Source of the DNA: CAZBUH01 sp964495095
GTDB lineage: Bacteria > Bacillota > Clostridia > Oscillospirales > Oscillospiraceae
NCBI GenBank assembly: GCA_964495095.1
Contig: CAZBUH010000001.1
Coordinates: 1-64,000, forward strand
Direction of reading: 5' to 3'
Length of the DNA: 64,000 nt
In this document: piece after piece, positions 59,395-64,000 of the stretch
Position numbering within the stretch: position 1 is the first letter of the stretch
Layout: each line of letters begins with the position of its first letter
Position numbers and translations under genes: made by a program
The notes under the pieces: model-generated
Databases searched by the model: none
Seen by the model: only the letters and a program-made list of their open reading frames with translations
Told to the model about the DNA's origin: nothing

Positions 59395-59909
59395 GTAATC
59401 CGATAGTTACCATTGAAATGGAAAACGGCAAAATCATCAAGGCGGAACTCTATCCCGATACAGCTCCAAATACAGTAAACAATTTCATCTCTCTTGCCGG
59501 CAAAGGCTTTTATGACGGGCTTATCTTCCACAGGGTCATAGAGGGCTTTATGATACAGGGCGGCGACCCTCTCGGAAAAGGGACCGGCGGCCCCGGCTAC
59601 TCCATCCGCGGAGAATTTGCCGCAAACGGTTTTAAAAACGATTTAAAGCACAGCCGCGGCGTTCTCTCCATGGCTCGCTCCATGATGCCCGATTCCGCCG
59701 GCAGCCAGTTTTTTATTATGCACGCTTCCGCTCCCCATCTGGACGGGCAGTACGCCGCTTTCGGCAAGGTCATTGAGGGCATTGAGGTTGTCGATGAGAT
59801 AGCCGGCGCCGATGTTGACTTTAACGACAAGCCGCTTAAGGACCAGCGTATGGCTAAAGTTACCGTAGATACCCTCGGCGTCGATTATCCCCAGCCGGAA
59901 AAGGTATGA
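59391..59909 (+). CDS. Cyclophilin-type peptidyl-prolyl isomerase
   Basis: A 172-residue single-domain cyclophilin without a signal peptide, hence cytoplasmic. Active-site blocks: IFHRVIEGFMIQGGDPLGKG, SRGVLSMARSMMPDSAGSQF and FFIMHASAPHLDGQYAAFG. It accelerates proline isomerisation during folding. The four-base overlaps with smpB and with the next gene show one coupled transcript. Confidence 0.92.
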   Translation: MSNPIVTIEMENGKIIKAELYPDTAPNTVNNFISLAGKGFYDGLIFHRVIEGFMIQGGDPLGKGTGGPGYSIRGEFAANGFKNDLKHSRGVLSMARSMMPDSAGSQFFIMHASAPHLDGQYAAFGKVIEGIEVVDEIAGADVDFNDKPLKDQRMAKVTVDTLGVDYPQPEKV

Positions 59910-60664
59910 ATACCGCTGTAATTACCGGCGCTTCTGCCGGACTTGGCCGTGAGTTTGCGCTTCAGGCGTCAAAAAAGTTCCCGGATATTGAAGAATACTG
60001 GGTTATAGCCCGCCGGGCCGACAAACTGGAGGAGCTCAAAACTCTTATGGCCCCTAAAAGTGTCCGTATTTTTCCCCTTGACTTGTGCGACGAAAAGAGT
60101 TTTAATATACTCTCCGGTGAGCTTCAGAAGTCAAAGCCGCAGGTATCGCTGCTGATAAATAATTCCGGCTGCGGATATCTCAATAATGTCGGAGACGGTT
60201 CTCTGGACGAGCAGCTTCGCATGGTTGACCTTAATCTCCGTGCGCTGACGGCTGTGTCCCATATTGTCATTCCGTATATGATAAACGGCGGCAGAATAAT
60301 CAACATATCGTCCATCGCCTCCTTCTGCCCAAATCCGCGGATGACTGTCTACAGCGCCGGAAAATCCTATGTATCCGCGTTCAGCCGCGGAATAGGCTAC
60401 GAGCTAAAGCCCAGGAAAATAACGGTCACAGCCGTCTGCCCAGGGCCTATGGACACTGAGTTTATATACCTCGGAAAAATCAAGGGCGACTCAAAAACCT
60501 TTGACACTCTCCCCTACTGCGTGCCTGAGAAGGTCGTGGCGGGTGCGCTAAACGCAGCCGTCAAGGGGCGGGAAGTCTATACGCCGACGGCGTTCTATAA
60601 ATTTTACAGGTTTTTGGCAAAGATTTTACCCCAGAAGCTTATGATTCATTTTACAACGACTTAA
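59906..60664 (+). CDS. Short-chain dehydrogenase/reductase (SDR) family oxidoreductase
   Basis: A 252-residue classical SDR. The cofactor motif TGASAGLGREFA is at the N-terminus, the NNSGCGYL (NNAG) block is mid-domain and the catalytic Ser-Tyr-Lys is in ISSIASFC and YSAGKSYVSAFS. The PGPMDTEF segment follows. Substrate cannot be predicted. It is translationally coupled to the cyclophilin gene and lies just before ssrA. Confidence 0.9.
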   Translation: MNTAVITGASAGLGREFALQASKKFPDIEEYWVIARRADKLEELKTLMAPKSVRIFPLDLCDEKSFNILSGELQKSKPQVSLLINNSGCGYLNNVGDGSLDEQLRMVDLNLRALTAVSHIVIPYMINGGRIINISSIASFCPNPRMTVYSAGKSYVSAFSRGIGYELKPRKITVTAVCPGPMDTEFIYLGKIKGDSKTFDTLPYCVPEKVVAGALNAAVKGREVYTPTAFYKFYRFLAKILPQKLMIHFTTT

Positions 60665-60709
60665 TTTACTGATTAACCTACATACGGGCCGCATCCCGGC
60701 CCGTTATAT

Positions 60710-61065
60710 GGGGGTGTACCGGTTTCGACGGGGGTGTGGAGGCCGGAATAGCGGGCGGATGCGCCTAACATCCATAAAATGGGCAACTTATAAATTAAAG
60801 AACAACGATTCTTTAGAATTAGCGGCTGCTTAACGCCGCTCGCTCCCCCGGAGAGGGCCACGGCTTCGGGCTGAGCGTCACTTAGTGGCGTCCGTGAGTG
60901 TGCAAAGCTTTGAGTACACCATGCACAATGAAGCTACCGAATTCTGACGCGTGACGGTTTGCGTCATAATAAGGGAACTGGCTATGCCGAAATAACCGCC
61001 TGCGCCCGGAGAAGTTCCTGTTAAAACACTTTCGGACAGGGGTTCAACTCCCCTCACCTCCACCA
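60710..61065 (+). ncRNA. ssrA: tmRNA (ssrA)
   Basis: A 356-base tmRNA. The 5' end GGGGGTG (60710-60716) pairs with CACCTCC before A-CCA (61055-61065), giving a seven-base acceptor stem with one G-U pair. The conserved ACCGGTTTCGACGGGG follows, and the T-arm is GGACAGGGGTTCAACTCCCC. The CCA end is encoded. The tag frame reads GCA ACT TAT AAA TTA AAG AAC and ends GAA TTA GCG GCT GCT TAA at 60833. This gives a tag ending ELAAA, though the exact resume codon (likely GCA at 60783) is inferred. Confidence 0.95.
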
Positions 61066-61141
61066 AAACCATATTACTCAAACCTTTATTGCTATGTCGG
61101 CGGTTGTGCCGTGACAATTTGGTTTGGGTGATTTATGATAA

Positions 61142-61172
61142 AAAGCCAAAGAGTATTTTTTGCTCTTTGGCT
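61142..61172 (+). terminator. Hairpin after ssrA, probable tmRNA terminator
   Basis: GCCAAAGAG pairs with CTCTTTGGC across a T-rich loop. A second hairpin (GTCCGGCA/TGCCGGGC type, about 61188-61211) ends in TTTT. One or both can end the tmRNA transcript. Confidence 0.6.
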
Positions 61173-61248
61173 CAGAGTATCGAAAAAGTCCGGCATTTTG
61201 CCGGGCTTTTCCCATTTTCCATGCTGGAATAGCGGCGGGTGATGCAAG

Positions 61249-61584
61249 ATGCCGGAACGCGGAAAATTTGACTGGATATCGGAGAAAATCGCGGGCGCCG
61301 TCGTACGCATCCCCGGAGCAGTGTTTGCAGATGGTGCCCATGCTAGAGCCGATTCAAGCATCAAGAAGGCAGTAAAAGAAAAGATTCCCGTCGCGGCCAG
61401 GCGTTATGCCGAGAAACTTATGGAGGAGGTAAACGCAGACCGTGAGGCCCATGGGAAGAAGCCGTTTGCAGAGGATGCCCGGTACACACCAATGTACAGG
61501 CGGCTGTACGGGCCGCGAAAAGAGACAATAGAGCGTGTATTTGCGGATGCCAGTGAGCGGCACGGAATGCGATTTTTACATTAA
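61249..61584 (+). pseudogene. Internally deleted IS1182-type transposase remnant
   Basis: The frame reads GAVFADGAHARADSSIKKAV and KEKIPVAARRYAEKLMEEVN, then ADREAHGKKPFAED, the N-terminal-middle part of IS1182-type transposases. It then jumps directly to YTPMYRRLYGPRKETIERVF, which belongs to the C-terminal part. The catalytic DDE core between them is missing. It is therefore a fused remnant, about a quarter of the normal length, without visible terminal inverted repeats. It lies between tmRNA and a minus-strand gene whose stop almost touches it. Confidence 0.72.
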
Positions 61585-61585
61585 A

Positions 61586-62971
61586 TTATATTTTCACGCA
61601 CCAGCTTTTAAGGAAAGCCAGCTTTTCCTCCCGACCGGCCTCTGTAGAGGCTGCGCCGCGGCATGCCTCATAAAAGCCCTCGGTGTCCACCCTGACGCCC
61701 GCAGTGTCCCAAACAGCCATATAGTCTTTATAAATTATATTGTAAAGCTCCTTTCTTCTGTCCGTTATGTCCAGTGAAAAGAAGTCCCGCGCCGTTATTT
61801 TATTGTTGTGGCTGTCCGTGCAGTGGAGGTACGGGCCGGTTATAAAGCGCTCGTCCACCTTGTAGGTGTCGTTGAATATTGGCTTTTCCGTCATCCTTAT
61901 TTCAAGCTCCGTGCCGTATTCTGAGGCGCACTGGCATAAATCGTAAAACACCTTAAAATAATTGTCGGTAACGTCCTCGTTGCCGTATACAAGGCGGAAA
62001 GTCTCGCTCCACGGCGCCACGGTGAGCACCTTTATTTTCAAATCCCTGGAATTTTTGCAGCAGGCACATATGGCTTTCCTGAAGGACACCTTCGCTGTCA
62101 TAATCAGCCTGTAGCCGGATATCCACAGCTCCTCCGAGGCATTGGGAATTATGGATTCCAGAAGCTCATCCTTATAAAATTGCAGATTTTCTATACCGAA
62201 GCTCTTTAAAGTGTTTATGTACTCGTCATTTTTTGACTCCCGGTATTTAAGTACGGAGTCTGATAAAAGGCACAGCGCTGAGGCAATAAGCGACGTGGCC
62301 ACTGCGATGGAGAGCTCATGGAGCACCCCGTCGCCCGTAAGGAGCCAGGAGGTCAAAAACAGCGCAGTCAAAATTACAAGCAGAGCCAGGAAAATGAAAT
62401 TTCCCGTCAGCCGGTACTGCTTTATTATCTGCCGCTTTGTCTGGGACGCCGGCGAATAGTGGTAGTAGACCGTGTCTATCCCATCCCCCCGGTCGTCCTT
62501 TATCCGGCGGTGCTCAAAAAACCTGTGGGACAGGAGTATGCGGGTGTGGGAGTAATTTGTGGACCACGTGCGGGTAAATATGTGGTATTCTCTGAATTTA
62601 TTGAGAAGCGTCTCATAAAACTGATTCGTAACGCCCCGGTTCCGGCACATCGGATGGACTATAACTGTGGTGATATACAAATTCGGCAGATATTCCGGCG
62701 ATATCTCCCGGCAGATATAGTTCCGCTTAAACGACATAAAGCCTATTACCTTCCGCCCCTCAAGCGCCACAAACGCCTCCTGCCGGCTCAGGGCTTCAAA
62801 ATATTCCTCCGGTATCCGGGACTCCGCCTCCTGCCCCTTTAGGAAGCTCTGGGTGGTGGAATTGCGCTGTGAAAGGGGTGGCACAAACTCGCTGTCGCAG
62901 AGGGTAAGCAGTTCCTTTATTCCCGACAGGATGTTTTCTCTTTTTACATGCTTATAGTATTTTATCGTCAT
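61586..62971 (-). CDS. GNAT domain - two membrane helices - PLD-like domain protein, function unknown
   Basis: A 461-residue protein. Residues about 1-175 resemble a GNAT acetyltransferase (FVALEGRKVIGFMSFKR and VIVHPMCRNRGVTNQFYETL, with the RxxGV acetyl-CoA loop). Two hydrophobic helices follow at about 200-219 and 224-244, then a charged segment. Residues about 260-445 have a PLD-like fold pattern (EELWISGYRLIMTAKVSFR, LKIKVLTVAPWSETFRL and ELEIRMTEKPIFNDTYK) but no HxKxxxxD catalytic motif. Start supported by GAGGGGGAC. This membrane-tethered three-part architecture is unusual; role unknown. It is a single-gene transcript in a mobile-element-scarred region. Confidence 0.65.
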   Translation of the reverse strand: MTIKYYKHVKRENILSGIKELLTLCDSEFVPPLSQRNSTTQSFLKGQEAESRIPEEYFEALSRQEAFVALEGRKVIGFMSFKRNYICREISPEYLPNLYITTVIVHPMCRNRGVTNQFYETLLNKFREYHIFTRTWSTNYSHTRILLSHRFFEHRRIKDDRGDGIDTVYYHYSPASQTKRQIIKQYRLTGNFIFLALLVILTALFLTSWLLTGDGVLHELSIAVATSLIASALCLLSDSVLKYRESKNDEYINTLKSFGIENLQFYKDELLESIIPNASEELWISGYRLIMTAKVSFRKAICACCKNSRDLKIKVLTVAPWSETFRLVYGNEDVTDNYFKVFYDLCQCASEYGTELEIRMTEKPIFNDTYKVDERFITGPYLHCTDSHNNKITARDFFSLDITDRRKELYNIIYKDYMAVWDTAGVRVDTEGFYEACRGAASTEAGREEKLAFLKSWCVKI

Positions 62972-63018
62972 ATCCGGTCCCCCTCACAGTTTTTGAACAG
63001 TCGTTTAATACTCAAATA

Positions 63019-63050
63019 AAAAGACGACATGCCGAAGCACGCCGTCTTTT
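63019..63050 (-). terminator. Terminator of tRNA-Arg
   Basis: On the minus strand AAAAGACGGCGTGC pairs with GCATGTCGTCTTTT through a TTCG loop, directly after the tRNA CCA end. Confidence 0.85.
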
Positions 63051-63052
63051 GC

Positions 63053-63129
63053 TGGTACGCCAGAAGGGACTCGAACCCCCGATCTCACGGTTCGTAGCCG
63101 TGCACTCTATCCAGCTGAGCTACTGGCGC
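63053..63129 (-). tRNA. tRNA-Arg (anticodon ACG)
   Basis: A 77-base cloverleaf on the minus strand: acceptor GCGCCAG pairing with CTGGCGT (G-U at position 1-72), D-arm AGCTCAGCTGGATAGAGT, anticodon stem-loop around CTACGAA (anticodon ACG), T-arm GGGGGTTCGAGTCCC and an encoded ACCA end. Confidence 0.96.
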
Positions 63130-63258
63130 ATACCATTTTTTGAACGCTTCAATATGATATCACAGCTTTTTATAAAAATCAACCTCTATCATAAATTTTC
63201 TTCAAATTTTTTCTTCTGTCCCATACATCTTTTATATGATATTATTTCACAACTGGAA

Positions 63259-63287
63259 TTGACTTTTATCCATATAGACCTTAAAAT
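63259..63287 (+). promoter_or_regulatory. Sigma-A promoter of the S-layer-homology gene
   Basis: TTGACT and TAAAAT are separated by 17 bases, about 40 bases before the ATG at 63327. Confidence 0.65.
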
Positions 63288-63326
63288 AGAAAATATCGCT
63301 ATCTGAATCAGTTTAGGGGAATCAAG

Positions 63327-64000
63327 ATGAACGCAAAAGCAAAGATCATATCCGCAGTTCTTGCACTGGCAATCGTATTTACACACAGCGCAGTTCCAAT
63401 TTCCGCTCTCTGGGAGGATTACCCGGACGGCCAGGGGCACTGGGCGGAGGCCACGCTGAAGCGGGCCGTTGATGACGGCATACTTCAGGGCAGCGGGAAC
63501 AGCCTCAATCCCGACGGGAACATCACACTGGCCCAGGTTGTGACCATAATAAACCGTGTGCTTAAAACAGACGTCACCTCCGAGACCACGCTTTCAGGCC
63601 CATATGAAGCAGACTGGTACTGGGACGACATGCTCAAGGCGCAGGCGCTGGGCCTTATCTCCCCCTCGTCAAAATCTGAAATGACGGCACCGATAACACG
63701 TTCCGCAGTGTTTTCGATTTTCGGAGAGGCGTTTCAGTTAAACGCGGCGGAGACAGACTATTCGTCGCTCAAGGGCTTTACCGATTCCGGCCTTCTGACG
63801 GGGGCCGCCAAGGACGCCGCCGCGGCTATGGCAGGCAAAGGGATCCTCACCGGCGCCAACGGGTATCTGAATCCCGGCAGTTATATCACCCGGGCTGAAT
63901 TTGTGACCCTCCTCTACAGGATTTTGGATACATATTCGATTTACGACTGCACCGCAAGGAGCGTCTCTGTAAGCTCTTCCGAAAAGGCCGCTCTCGTGCG
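63327..64000 (+). CDS. S-layer-homology (SLH) domain protein, 3' truncated by the window edge
   Basis: The first 224 residues of a secreted protein. The N-terminal signal peptide is a basic MNAKAK followed by a hydrophobic stretch and a likely cleavage site near ISA-LW. SLH repeats follow: GHWAEATLKRAVDDGILQG with ITLAQVVTIINRVL, a degenerate middle repeat, and GKGILTGANGYLNPGSYI with TRAEFVTLLYRIL. SLH domains anchor exported proteins to pyruvylated wall polysaccharide. Functional domains would lie beyond the window. An AGGGGA Shine-Dalgarno sequence precedes the ATG. Confidence 0.9.
   Translation, partial: MNAKAKIISAVLALAIVFTHSAVPISALWEDYPDGQGHWAEATLKRAVDDGILQGSGNSLNPDGNITLAQVVTIINRVLKTDVTSETTLSGPYEADWYWDDMLKAQALGLISPSSKSEMTAPITRSAVFSIFGEAFQLNAAETDYSSLKGFTDSGLLTGAAKDAAAAMAGKGILTGANGYLNPGSYITRAEFVTLLYRILDTYSIYDCTARSVSVSSSEKAALV

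Noticed and set aside
60710..61249. Intact genomic island integrated at ssrA
   Set aside because: No duplicated tmRNA 3' end and no integrase follow; only an IS relic is present.
1..64000. CRISPR array
   Set aside because: No regularly spaced direct repeats or cas genes were seen on either strand.

Overview
The window reads as a chromosomal segment of an anaerobic, low-to-mid-GC Clostridia-type Firmicute, most likely an Oscillospiraceae-like gut organism (inference). The reasons are WalRK with YycH/YycI, Mini-RNase III next to RqcH, T-box and FMN-riboswitch control, a pyrophosphate-dependent phosphofructokinase, sporulation-type genes (cwlD-like amidase, SpoIVFB-like protease, SpoIIIE/FtsK), a 3-keto-acid cleavage enzyme, and strong Shine-Dalgarno sequences with many GTG and TTG starts. 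Most of the window is dense housekeeping sequence.

Layout. 1-1525: 3' part of a BKACE-type cleavage enzyme, its terminator, and a decayed IS66 transposase. 1526-9401: nadB, a split chromate transporter, uppP, ftsK/spoIIIE and a MATE exporter. 9468-13821: a two-component system converging on an ECF sigma/anti-sigma pair. 13911-17757: a COG2509 flavoprotein, then mrnC-rqcH. 17798-25304: feoAB, divergent pfp and fba, a P1B-ATPase-like membrane remnant, and trkHA. 25466-33545: an AT-rich orphan gene, a xer-MBOAT-DHHW operon, a DUF6873-like gene, a 50-residue Cys-rich protein, radA, a cwlD-like amidase and a membrane protein. 33727-36848: pfkA, then an AT-rich riboflavin module (FMN riboswitch, ribU, and a riboflavin kinase fused to an OmpR-type DNA-binding domain). 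36760-43496: an alanine/glycine symporter and an operon running AEC permease, PNP, SpoIVFA-like stub, M50 protease, TIGR03960 and TIGR03936. 43579-49768: T-box-valS, trxA/trxB, a small acidic protein, and glnS behind a perfect consensus promoter. 49822-58763: phosphosugar mutase, DUF2007, rlmH, murA, yycI, yycH, walK, walR and a NUDIX hydrolase. 58921-61584: smpB, cyclophilin, SDR, tmRNA (ssrA) and an internally deleted IS1182-type transposase. 61586-64000: a GNAT-transmembrane-PLD-like protein, tRNA-Arg(ACG), and the start of an S-layer-homology protein.

The genes fall into several working groups. Ribosome rescue and RNA quality control are unusually concentrated here: rqcH, mrnC, rlmH, smpB and ssrA. 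Cell-envelope control and synthesis are covered by uppP, murA, WalRK-YycHI and the amidase. Glycolysis is represented by PPi-PFK, ATP-PFK and class II aldolase.

The most unusual item is the riboflavin kinase/winged-helix fusion. It lies downstream of an FMN riboswitch and ribU, so riboflavin uptake, FMN synthesis, RNA-level FMN sensing and possible DNA-level control sit in one small transferred-looking cassette. Two other unusual proteins are a P1B-type ATPase membrane scaffold without catalytic domains (22491-23237) and the GNAT-2TM-PLD-like protein (61586-62971).
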